Source: Anaerolineales bacterium (GTDB taxonomy: Bacteria; Chloroflexota; Anaerolineae; Epilineales; JAANWY01). Taken from it: 8,214 bases of DNA. The first letter of the stretch is position 1; each line of letters starts with the position of its first letter. The notes below the pieces were generated by a model that worked only from the letters and a program-made list of their open reading frames with translations, was not told where the DNA came from and ran no database searches. Of the stretch, positions 1 to 5,939 are shown piece after piece. The position numbers and the translations under genes are program-made. The stretch covers positions 1 to 8,214 of the forward strand of contig JAANWY010000175.1 of the NCBI GenBank assembly GCA_018263655.1, in the 5' to 3' direction.

Positions 1-125
1 GTTCAGGTAGTGGGGACCCTTGCGAAGGTTTGCCAATCGCTTTCGGGTTGAGGCGCCCCTCGCCAGTCGAAAATCGGCCTCTTGCCAAGGTTCTTCCTAA
101 CCTTCGCAAGGGTAGCTGAACGCTT
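1..125 (+). repeat. MITE-like element, copy 1 (4 bp short of its left end)
   Basis: This stretch is a near-identical copy, in opposite orientation, of 7871-7999. Its arms are inverted. The left arm starts GTTCAG and carries CCTTGCGAAGGTT at 18-30. The right arm carries AACCTTCGCAAGG at 99-111 and ends CTGAACGCTT at 116-125. By comparison with copy 2 the full terminus is AAGCGTTCAG, so the first 4 bases lie outside the window. No transposase is encoded. It abuts the truncated gene at 175. A further small hairpin (CGCTA-ATGA-TAGCG, 127-140) lies just beyond its right end. Confidence 0.85.
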
Positions 126-174
126 ACGCTAATGATAGCGCAGCGTTTGGAAATGCGCAAGGGTTGTAGATGAG

Positions 175-873
175 TTGGAATGGCAATCGGTCGATGCCAC
201 CAGCGCCATGCTCTTCACCGACGATCTGCCCCAGGGCGGCCCCGTCCCACCCACCGGCTCCATGCAGTTCAAGGACGTGCCGGCCGGCACCTATGGCCTG
301 CGCCTCGTCGTCGAGAACGACGCCGACCCGCCCCAGTTGGACCAGGCGACGTTGATTGTCGATGTCGCCGGCGACGCCGGTGTCGTGATTGCCGATGACG
401 ACGATGCCGGCTTCGTCCGCTACGGGAATCCGGATTTCTGGTGGGAGGCCGACGTGGGTTACGACAACCACATGGTCTGGACGTACATCAACGGGGACAT
501 GGTCTCGAACTGGATCGAGTGGCACCCAGATCTGCCGGCGTGCGGCGACTATGCGGTATCGGCCTTCGTCCCGCGCCAGAATGCCACGGCGCATGAGGCA
601 CGCTACGAAGTTTACTTCGCGGCGCAGTCCACCATCGCGCCCAACGACGAATCGCCCCGCGTGGTGGTCGTCAACCAGTCGACCTACCTCGACGAGTGGG
701 TGCCGCTGGGCGCGTATCGCTTCGAGCCGGGGGAAGAGAGCTACCTTCGCCTCACGGATGCTACGGGCGAAGACCCCAATTCACTGCGCAAGATCGCCTT
801 CGACGCGGTCCGCTGGGAGCTCCAGGCGCGCTGTCCCACGCGCGTCCTGCTGCCGCTGATCCTACGAAAATAA
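175..873 (+). CDS. C-terminal fragment of a secreted protein with golvesin-C-terminal-like domain
   Basis: The frame is open from the TAG stop at 136-138, but has no good start. TTG 175 is preceded by no ribosome binding site and no signal peptide is encoded, so this is probably the 3' end of a longer gene cut by the repeat at 1-125. Residues 1-65 resemble an Ig/cohesin-like beta segment (PAGTYGLRLVVEN; QATLIVDV). Residues from about 75 (DDDDAGFVRYG) through WWEADVGYDNHMVWTY to YEVYFA, then on to the FDAVRWEL strand, match the pattern of the golvesin C-terminal-like (xly-type) beta-sandwich, a surface or carbohydrate-associated module. The protein ends in TRVLLPLILRK, a tail frequently seen on exported Chloroflexota proteins. 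If exported when intact, it would act at the cell surface. Whether it is still expressed is unknown. ATG 208 is an alternative start. The domain call is moderate; the truncated state is an inference. Confidence 0.65.
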   Translation: MEWQSVDATSAMLFTDDLPQGGPVPPTGSMQFKDVPAGTYGLRLVVENDADPPQLDQATLIVDVAGDAGVVIADDDDAGFVRYGNPDFWWEADVGYDNHMVWTYINGDMVSNWIEWHPDLPACGDYAVSAFVPRQNATAHEARYEVYFAAQSTIAPNDESPRVVVVNQSTYLDEWVPLGAYRFEPGEESYLRLTDATGEDPNSLRKIAFDAVRWELQARCPTRVLLPLILRK

Positions 874-915
874 GCGAAGTAAGCACCGACACTAGACTTC
901 GGAAGGCAAGCGTTC

Positions 916-1082
916 AGGTGACCGGCACTTTCTAACCGATTTTTGCACAGTAATCAGTTTTGACTATCAAACACGGTAATCTTGCCTGCCTCTATTACCG
1001 ATCCTGATAGTCAAAACTGACGACACCTGTGCTAACCTCGATGCGTTCATTCTCAAGCAGATTTTGTAAGTGCCGGTCACCT
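916..1082. repeat. 167-bp nested palindromic element (MITE-like)
   Basis: Terminal inverted repeats AGGTGACCGGCACTT (916-930) and AAGTGCCGGTCACCT (1068-1082) are perfect. Inside are four more arms in mirror order: GCACAG 945-950 with CTGTGC 1027-1032; CAGTTTTGACTATCA 955-969 with its complement at 1005-1019 (15/15); and GGTAAT 975-980 with ATTACC 994-999. The inner part folds with symmetric 5-nt internal loops and a 13-nt apical loop. No protein is encoded. The left flank AAGCGTTCAG (908-917) is the same as the terminus of the element at 1-125. GCGTT occurs at 910-914 and 1086-1090 and could be a target duplication, but the ends are not symmetric. Confidence 0.8.
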
Positions 1083-1149
1083 TATGCGTTTTTTCAAGAC
1101 CACAAGACGCGTTGTTCTCTCCGACAGGACTACTAAGCAAAGTAAACCA

Positions 1150-1178
1150 TTGACAAAACTGAAGAAAAAGCGTATACT
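1150..1178 (+). promoter_or_regulatory. Sigma70-type promoter of the cytochrome gene
   Basis: TTGACA (1150-1155), a 17-bp A-rich spacer and TATACT (1173-1178) give a near-consensus vegetative promoter. Transcription would begin near 1185, leaving a leader of about 120 nt before GTG 1307. The leader contains a hairpin with arms GTCGGA (1200-1205) and TCCGAC (1225-1230). No riboswitch class is recognisable. Confidence 0.8.
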
Positions 1179-1291
1179 GTAGGCGGAAGGTTGCTCGAAG
1201 TCGGAGGTCTTTAGAGTGAAGTAATCCGACGACCCCTTCTCTGGTTTGTTTTGTTCCCGGCGCGGCCGGTTGTGGCTGCGCCCAATCTGGT

Positions 1292-1300
1292 AAAGGAGGA
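1292..1300 (+). promoter_or_regulatory. Ribosome binding site fixing the GTG start at 1307
   Basis: AAAGGAGGA lies 6 nt before GTG 1307. It is a near-perfect Shine-Dalgarno sequence and the only good one near the beginning of this frame. It decides the choice of a GTG start and hence the inclusion of the repeated, basic N-terminal segment. Confidence 0.85.
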
Positions 1301-1306
1301 AACACC

Positions 1307-2368
1307 GTGCACGTGCTCGCAAAGCACACGCTTACAAAGCACACGCTCACAAAGCACACGCTCACAAAAATCGTGCCCCTCACTCTGGCGATCGCCATCA
1401 TGGCATTCGGTGCTCTGTCGGCGTCGGCGGCTCCGCCGGCAGCCCCAGCGGCGCAAGAAGGCAACCCCGAGCGAGGTGCCTACATTCTCTCGCTGGCCGG
1501 CGGCTGTGGTTGCCACATGGGTCAGGCCGGCTTCCTGGCCGGCGGGGAGAAGTTCGAGGGCCCGTTCGGCGTCGTCTACGCTTCCAACATCACCCCGGAT
1601 TCGGAGACGGGCATCGGAAACTGGTCGGATCAGGAGATCATCGATGCCATTCGCCTGGGCGAGCATCCCGGTGACACACAACTGCATCCCGTGATGCCCT
1701 ATCCGACCTTCAGCAACATGGCAGATCAGGACGTGCGCGACCTGGTCGCGTTCCTGCGCACGGTGGAACCGGTGGAGAATGCGGTGCCGCCGAGGGAGTT
1801 GGAAGCCCCCGTGCCGCCGTTTGAGCCTCGCCAGCCGGCACCGGCCGAGGCCCCGACGGAAGGCGTCGACCGCGGCGCCTACATCGTCAACGCCATCGCC
1901 CACTGCGGCGATTGCCACACACCCCGCACCCCGCAAGGCGCCCCCGATATGTCCAAGATGTTGGCCGGCGCGATGATTGAGGGCCAGGTGGCGCCCAACA
2001 TCACGCCGCATGACGCGACAGGAATCGGCACGTGGTCGGAGGAAGAGATCGCCGCTCTGCTGCGCACCGGCGAGCGCCCGGACGGGAGCGAAGTCGGCGG
2101 CTTGATGAAGCTGTCGGTTGACGGCGGCTATGTCAACATGACCGAATCCGACGCGTTGGCCATTGCCGCCTATCTGGAGACAGTGCCGGCCGTTGCCAAC
2201 ACCGCCCAGACACCGGAGGAGATGCCGGAAGAGATGCCCACGACGGGCGGCGTGTTGCCGGCCAATTGGCTGATCGTGGCTGGCTTGGCCGCTGCCCTGG
2301 GAACGCTGTTACTCGTCTCGGGCGTCGGGCTACGGGTCGTTGTTCGACGCGTCCAGCGCAGGAACTAA
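1307..2368 (+). CDS. Exported, membrane-anchored c-type cytochrome (two cytochrome c domains)
   Basis: This 353-residue protein should be an electron-transfer protein outside the cytoplasmic membrane. Residues 1-42 are a signal peptide with an unusual basic, repeated n-region (KHTLT three times, residues 6-20), a hydrophobic core IVPLTLAIAIMAFGAL and a likely ASA|A cleavage site. Domain 1 (about 50-150) carries C67-G-C-H70, the pattern VVYASNITPD, and MPYP with Met130 as likely axial ligand. Domain 2 (about 180-295) carries canonical C200-G-D-C-H204, then APNITPHDATGIGTWSEEEI and Met267 as likely ligand. The arrangement resembles the diheme cytochromes related to dehydrogenase cytochrome subunits. 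The first heme site is odd, with only one residue between the cysteines. A Pro/Glu-rich stretch leads to MPTTGG (310-315), a membrane segment (about 321-343) and RRVQRRN, so the C-terminus is an anchor, possibly sortase-like. It has its own promoter and no dehydrogenase neighbour in the window, so its electron partner is unknown. The family call is firm. Confidence 0.92.
   Translation: MHVLAKHTLTKHTLTKHTLTKIVPLTLAIAIMAFGALSASAAPPAAPAAQEGNPERGAYILSLAGGCGCHMGQAGFLAGGEKFEGPFGVVYASNITPDSETGIGNWSDQEIIDAIRLGEHPGDTQLHPVMPYPTFSNMADQDVRDLVAFLRTVEPVENAVPPRELEAPVPPFEPRQPAPAEAPTEGVDRGAYIVNAIAHCGDCHTPRTPQGAPDMSKMLAGAMIEGQVAPNITPHDATGIGTWSEEEIAALLRTGERPDGSEVGGLMKLSVDGGYVNMTESDALAIAAYLETVPAVANTAQTPEEMPEEMPTTGGVLPANWLIVAGLAAALGTLLLVSGVGLRVVVRRVQRRN
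1322..1366 (+). repeat. Three tandem 15-bp repeats inside the signal peptide
   Basis: Units at 1322-1336, 1337-1351 and 1352-1366 read AAGCACACGCT(T/C)ACA and each encodes Lys-His-Thr-Leu-Thr. Units two and three are identical and unit one differs by one silent base. Because the unit length is a multiple of three, copy-number change would lengthen or shorten the signal peptide n-region without breaking the frame. Confidence 0.9.
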
Positions 2369-2372
2369 CGAC

Positions 2373-2446
2373 GGCCGGGCCTCGCCGGCCTTGCAGTGGA
2401 AACTCGTCAGAGGCTGGTTCGGATCGCTGCGATTCGAGCCAGCCTC
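2373..2446 (+). terminator. Two hairpins after the cytochrome gene, weak terminator candidates
   Basis: The first hairpin is GGCCGG (2373-2378) with CCGGCC (2385-2390), followed only by TTG. The second (2410-2446) has arms GAGGCTGGTTCG and CGAGCCAGCCTC with one G-U pair, capped by ATCG-CTG-CGAT. It is followed by the T-rich TTGTTGTTGG. It starts 41 bases after the cytochrome stop codon and is the likely transcript end. The T tract is interrupted, so efficiency is uncertain. Confidence 0.5.
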
Positions 2447-2494
2447 TTGTTGTTGGATGCGCGTTTCGGCGACCGGTGGCTGATGAAGCGATGT

Positions 2495-2512
2495 CCCGAG
2501 CTCGTCGAAGGG
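2495..2512 (-). repeat. REP-like half-palindrome
   Basis: CCCGAGCTCGTCGAAGGG is the complement-strand form of the CCCTTCGACAAGCTCAGG-type repeat that recurs at 5765, 7535, 7547, 7612 and 7693. Only one arm is present here. Apart from a short hairpin (CCACA-TAT-TGTGG, near 2552-2564) and a duplicated CGTGACAG (2591-2598 and 2602-2609), I see nothing else in 2447-2624. Confidence 0.5.
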
Positions 2513-2624
2513 TCATCGGCCTCTGCTGCTCGGGTGACTGCAAGCGATTCGCCCACATATTGTGGTGTTTGGCGATCCGAAGGCGCATCTCGTGACAGAT
2601 ACGTGACAGGTGATGTACATAATG

Positions 2625-2777
2625 TGGGTGCCTTCTCTACACGGCCCAGGTCGTTTCGTCGCTGTCTGCGCGGCATGCCCTGCCCCGGCCAGCGACGCGG
2701 CGCGGAGTGTTCCTCCTCACTTCGAATCGCCTGGGGCGATAGGCCGGCTGGGGTGTGTGGCCCCAGCCGGCCTTTTT
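2625..2777 (+). ncRNA. Candidate structured non-coding RNA ending in a strong terminator
   Basis: No protein of convincing composition is encoded here. The stretch folds as successive hairpins: CGTCGCTG (2657-2664) with CAGCGACG (2690-2697), then ATCGCC-TGG-GGCGAT (2726-2740), followed directly by the terminator hairpin at 2741. An upstream GTGACA (2592-2597) and CATAAT (2618-2623) are too far apart (20 bp) to be a good promoter, so the 5' end is a guess. It matches no RNA family I recognise (not SRP, 6S or tmRNA in the parts I can compare). The alternative is that it is simply the distal trailer of the cytochrome transcript. Confidence 0.25.
2741..2777 (+). terminator. Strong rho-independent terminator
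   Basis: A perfect 13-bp stem (AGGCCGGCTGGGG, 2741-2753; CCCCAGCCGGCCT, 2761-2773) with a 7-nt loop is followed by a run of five T (2773-2777). There is no A-run on the left, so it works only for plus-strand transcripts. It isolates the hydrolase-ligase gene from upstream transcription. Confidence 0.9.
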
Positions 2778-3034
2778 CGTGCGAAATATGTAACTGCTCG
2801 GGCACTGCGTGCCGGCGATCATTCAGTGGCATTCCGACCAGTCACCGTATCTCGACGCCCCGTATCTTCCTCACGGCATGCCGGTCCCCTTTCGCGCCCT
2901 TTCGTGAGCATCGCGGCCCAGGCCCCACTGCACAATAGCAATCAAGCCAACTCGACATTCGTGGCGGCACAACATCCAGCTTGATCAATTGAGATTCTCC
3001 GCATCCCCAAAGATATTTGCTCTCACACCGCGCC
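2778..3034. other. Intergenic region, no gene seen
   Basis: This gap between the terminator and the next promoter contains a short hairpin (GGCAC-TGC-GTGCC, about 2799-2811) and nothing else I can name. Frames open across it on both strands lack starts with ribosome binding sites and show no family motifs. Confidence 0.6.
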
Positions 3035-3043
3035 TGTGATAAT
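3035..3043 (+). promoter_or_regulatory. Possible extended -10 promoter for the hydrolase-ligase gene
   Basis: TG-T-GATAAT forms an extended -10 element in an otherwise AT-rich patch. The best -35 (TTGCTC, 3017-3022) is poor and only 15 bp away. Transcription would start near 3050, giving a leader of about 25 nt before ATG 3076, where GGGGG (3063-3067) is the only, weak, ribosome binding site. Confidence 0.4.
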
Positions 3044-3075
3044 ATTTGATACATGCGAGTACGGGGGCGAACATC

Positions 3076-5601
3076 ATGAAACGCAAAATCCGAGGTCTCA
3101 AGCGCGGCGCCATTCAACTGGACTTCAACCTCTATCGCGTCGACGTGCCGATACGCGGCCTTGCCGGCGCCAACCTCAGCGTCATCGACATCTGGCCCGA
3201 AGGCATCGACCGCACCGTCGTGTTCGTGCATGGCTATGCTGGCGTCGCTGAGACGTGGGAATACCAGATCAACCACTTCGCCCACGAGTTCCGCGTCGTC
3301 GCCCCCGACTTGCGCGGACATGGCCAGAGCGATGCGCCCTTTACCCAGTACACCATGGGCGAGCTCGTCGATGACCTCAGCGCCAGCGTCGAAGAACTCG
3401 ATCTGCCGGACAAGTTCATCCTGGCCGGCCACTCCTTCGGCGGCTCGATCTGTATCGAATATGCCAACGCTTTCCCCGATCGGCTCGAGAAGCTGATCCT
3501 CGTCGCCACCGCCGGCGAATACCCGCTCCCCCGCATTGCGTCCCTGGCCTATCGCATCCCGACGGCGGCTTTTCGCCCTTTCTGGAAGTACCGCCCGCGC
3601 TGGAACGCCGAAATCCACGTCATGAAGCGCATGATGCTCAACAACATGCGCAAATGGCAAGGCTGGCACTTGCTGCGGAACATTCGAACGCCAACCCTCA
3701 TCATCACTGGCGAGCGCGACACCTACTTCCCAGGCCACGTGTTCGAAGATGTGGCCAAGATGGTGCCAGACGCAGAGGTTGTCTCCGTCGGCGCGTCGAA
3801 GCACAAGGTTCAGCTCGAGCGCCACCAGGCCGTCAACCGCGCCATCGAGCGCTTCATAACTGAAGGGAAGCGAGGGTCCTGGCGCGAGCAGGTCGCTGCT
3901 TCGGAGCTACTGCAAAGCCGCCCGTGGCTCAAGAGCTACAGCAAGGACACGCCGCTCACAGTGCCAATTCCACGCCAGCCGCTGCACAAATTTCTGGAAA
4001 GCGCGGCCGACTGGGTGCCCAAGCGCACGGCGACCGTCTTCTTCGGTTCGAAGCTCACTTACCGCGAACTCGACCAACAGGTGAACCAGTTCGCCCACGC
4101 ATTGCACGGTCTGGGTGTTCGCCCCGGAGATCGGGTGATGGTCGTGCTCCCCAACGTGCCGCAGATGATGATCGCCTACTACGCCACGCTCAAAATCGGT
4201 GGCGTCGTGGTACTCCCCAACCCGGATGCTGAAGCATCCCACATCGTGCAGCAGACCCGGGAGACGGACGCCAAAGTGCTGGTTACGTTGTGCGATTTCA
4301 AGGGGTTGATTGGCGCCGTGCGGGACAACGCCGACTTGAGACACGTCATCAGACACGTCATCCTGGCCGACATCGGCAACGCCGTATCGAGTTGGGTCTA
4401 CAGACAACTTCTCCAACGCTGGGAGGCCGCCGGCCTCGGTGAGCGGGGCGCCGGCCAGGAACCGGATGTCGGATTCGCGATGAGCCTGCTGATGATGGAC
4501 GCCGCGCGAGAGGCACCCGACGTCGCTGTGGCATCCGAGGATCTGGCGGCCATTCTCTATACCAGCGGCGCCACCGACGACCCGAAAGGTGTCTGTCTCA
4601 CCCATGCTAACCTGGTCGCAAACGCGCTCCAGACCCGCCACTGGATTCCCGACATCGACTATGGCGAGGAGACGTTCTTGTCCGTTGTCCCGCTCACCCA
4701 CAGTTACGGCATGACGAGCGCCATGAACATCCCCGTCGCCATGGGCGCGACGATTGTGCTGTTGCCGGTGTTTGAGTTGCAGCAAGTGCTTGAGCACATC
4801 AAGAAATACAAGCCGACGATCTTCCCGGGCGTGCCATCGATGTACATGGCCATCAACGAGGCGTCAAACGTCCGGTCCTACGGTCTCTCGTCCATCAAGG
4901 CTTGCATCAGTGGCGCAGCCCCCCTGCCAATCGAGGTCCAAGAAGCCTTCGAGAAGCTGACGCGGGGCCGGCTCGTCGAAGGCTACGGTCTAACTGAAGC
5001 GTCGCCCGTAACCCACGCTAACCCCCTTTACGGTGTGCGCAAGGTGGGCTCCATCGGCGTCCCGATTCCCAATACGGATGCTAAGATCGTCGATCTGGAG
5101 ACGCGGGAGGATTTGCCCGCCGGCCAAATCGGTGAGCTGGTCGTAAGGGGGCCGCAGATTATGCGCGGGTACTGGGCGCAGGCTGACGAGGATGACTCCA
5201 AATCGGTGCTGGGCGATGGTTGGCTTTACACCGGCGATGTCGCGGTGATGGATGCCGACGGCTATTTCTTTATCTTGAGTCGCAAGCGGGACACGATCAT
5301 GGCCGGCGACTACAGCGTCTACCCGCGCGATGTGGAAGAGGTGCTGTACGAACACAGCAAGGTGAAGGAGGCGGCTGTCGTTGGCATCGAGAGCGGGGAC
5401 AGCGCGCAGAAGATTAAGGCCTTCGTGGTACCGCGCCCGGGCACGAAGCTGTCCAAGGAGGAGTTGTTGGACCTGTGCCGGCGCCGGCTGGACAACTACG
5501 CGGTCCCATGGGATATCGAGTTCCGCGAGGAGCTGCCGAAGTCCTTTGTCGGCAAAGTGTTGCGCCGGCTGTTAGTGGACGAAGAGGAGGACGCGCACTA
5601 A
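3076..5601 (+). CDS. Fusion of alpha/beta hydrolase and AMP-forming acyl-CoA synthetase
   Basis: This 841-residue, probably cytoplasmic protein has two enzyme domains. Residues about 10-265 form an alpha/beta hydrolase: VFVHGYAG oxyanion strand, nucleophile elbow GHSFGG with Ser120, acid Asp215 in TGERD, and His243 in the SKHKVQLER segment. A linker (about 265-310) leads to an adenylate-forming ligase: YTSGATDDPKG (495-505) as phosphate loop, GYGLTE (636-641), YTGD (718-721), hinge SRKRD (735-739) and LPKSFVGKVLRR with catalytic Lys827. The ligase should convert a carboxylic acid, probably a fatty acid, ATP and CoA to acyl-CoA. The hydrolase would cut an ester or thioester that could supply the acid. 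The substrate is unknown. The phosphate loop departs from the usual YTSGTTGxPKG. Superficially the domain order recalls OleB-OleC fusions, but OleB-type enzymes use Asp where this has Ser, and no OleA or OleD neighbour is seen. ATG 3076 is preferred over TTG 3046, which would add ten residues of no family likeness. The patatin gene lies downstream on the same strand, beyond two repeats. Confidence 0.92.
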   Translation: MKRKIRGLKRGAIQLDFNLYRVDVPIRGLAGANLSVIDIWPEGIDRTVVFVHGYAGVAETWEYQINHFAHEFRVVAPDLRGHGQSDAPFTQYTMGELVDDLSASVEELDLPDKFILAGHSFGGSICIEYANAFPDRLEKLILVATAGEYPLPRIASLAYRIPTAAFRPFWKYRPRWNAEIHVMKRMMLNNMRKWQGWHLLRNIRTPTLIITGERDTYFPGHVFEDVAKMVPDAEVVSVGASKHKVQLERHQAVNRAIERFITEGKRGSWREQVAASELLQSRPWLKSYSKDTPLTVPIPRQPLHKFLESAADWVPKRTATVFFGSKLTYRELDQQVNQFAHALHGLGVRPGDRVMVVLPNVPQMMIAYYATLKIGGVVVLPNPDAEASHIVQQTRETDAKVLVTLCDFKGLIGAVRDNADLRHVIRHVILADIGNAVSSWVYRQLLQRWEAAGLGERGAGQEPDVGFAMSLLMMDAAREAPDVAVASEDLAAILYTSGATDDPKGVCLTHANLVANALQTRHWIPDIDYGEETFLSVVPLTHSYGMTSAMNIPVAMGATIVLLPVFELQQVLEHIKKYKPTIFPGVPSMYMAINEASNVRSYGLSSIKACISGAAPLPIEVQEAFEKLTRGRLVEGYGLTEASPVTHANPLYGVRKVGSIGVPIPNTDAKIVDLETREDLPAGQIGELVVRGPQIMRGYWAQADEDDSKSVLGDGWLYTGDVAVMDADGYFFILSRKRDTIMAGDYSVYPRDVEEVLYEHSKVKEAAVVGIESGDSAQKIKAFVVPRPGTKLSKEELLDLCRRRLDNYAVPWDIEFREELPKSFVGKVLRRLLVDEEEDAH

Positions 5602-5613
5602 CAAGTCGAGTAA

Positions 5614-5702
5614 CTACTCAGGCTGTTGCCCGGCTGTTGCCCGGCTGCTGCCCGGCTACTGCCCCCGCACTCTTCTTGTGTAGGCACGAAGTGCCTGAGT
5701 AG
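5614..5702. repeat. 89-bp element with 10-bp inverted ends around an 11-bp tandem repeat
   Basis: Ends are CTACTCAGGC (5614-5623) and GCCTGAGTAG (5693-5702), a perfect inverted pair. Between them are four tandem 11-bp units (5621-5664): GGCTGTTGCCC twice, GGCTGCTGCCC, GGCTACTGCCC. A small hairpin AGGCAC-GAA-GTGCCT (5683-5697) overlaps the right end. GCCTGAGTAG recurs at 7570-7579 in the repeat cluster. It lies 12 bases after the ligase stop codon and its hairpins may end or stabilise that transcript, though no T-run follows. Confidence 0.75.
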
Positions 5703-5894
5703 CTTGACAATGTCACATTACCGCCCCACGTTGGGCGAAGGTCTCCCGACCGAGCCCGTTTCGCCCCTTCGACAAGCTTAGGACGTCGCTCGGTCAGGCC
5801 TGCCTGTGCGTCGCACGCAGACAGGAGACCTTCGGCGATCAAGGGTGGCGCGGTCAGGAGACCGGCCACAGCAGCCGAATGTGACATTGTCAAG
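5703..5894. repeat. 192-bp MITE-like element with 17-bp inverted ends and 4-bp duplication
   Basis: Terminal repeats CTTGACAATGTCACATT (5703-5719) and its exact complement (5878-5894) are flanked by GTAG on both sides (5699-5702 and 5895-5898), consistent with target-site duplication. Internal inverted arms CGAAGGTCTCC (near 5736) and GGAGACCTTCG (near 5824) add to the palindrome, and a REP-like unit (5765-5785) sits inside. No transposase is encoded. It lies between the ligase and patatin genes, about 45 bp before the patatin start. Confidence 0.85.
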
Positions 5895-5939
5895 GTAGTC
5901 ACCAAGTCGTTAGCGCGCTCAACAGAAAGAGGCGATCTG

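Noticed and set aside
910..1090. GCGTT as a target duplication of the 916-1082 palindrome
   Set aside because: The two copies are at different distances from the inverted ends, and ATGCGTT also occurs at about 1041-1047 inside the element, so the match may be chance.
2396..2938. A long plus-strand open frame of about 180 codons after the cytochrome gene
   Set aside because: It has no ribosome binding site, reads through a REP-like unit (giving PELVEG) and the terminator at 2741-2777, and shows no domain motif.
2842..3825. A minus-strand open frame of 327 codons opposite the hydrolase domain
   Set aside because: It is the antisense of strongly conserved hydrolase codons in GC-rich DNA. It has no recognisable motif and no upstream signals.
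3076..5601. OleBC-type olefin biosynthesis fusion
   Set aside because: The domain order is similar, but the nucleophile is Ser120 in GHSFGG rather than the Asp of OleB, and no thiolase-like OleA or reductase OleD is seen in the window.
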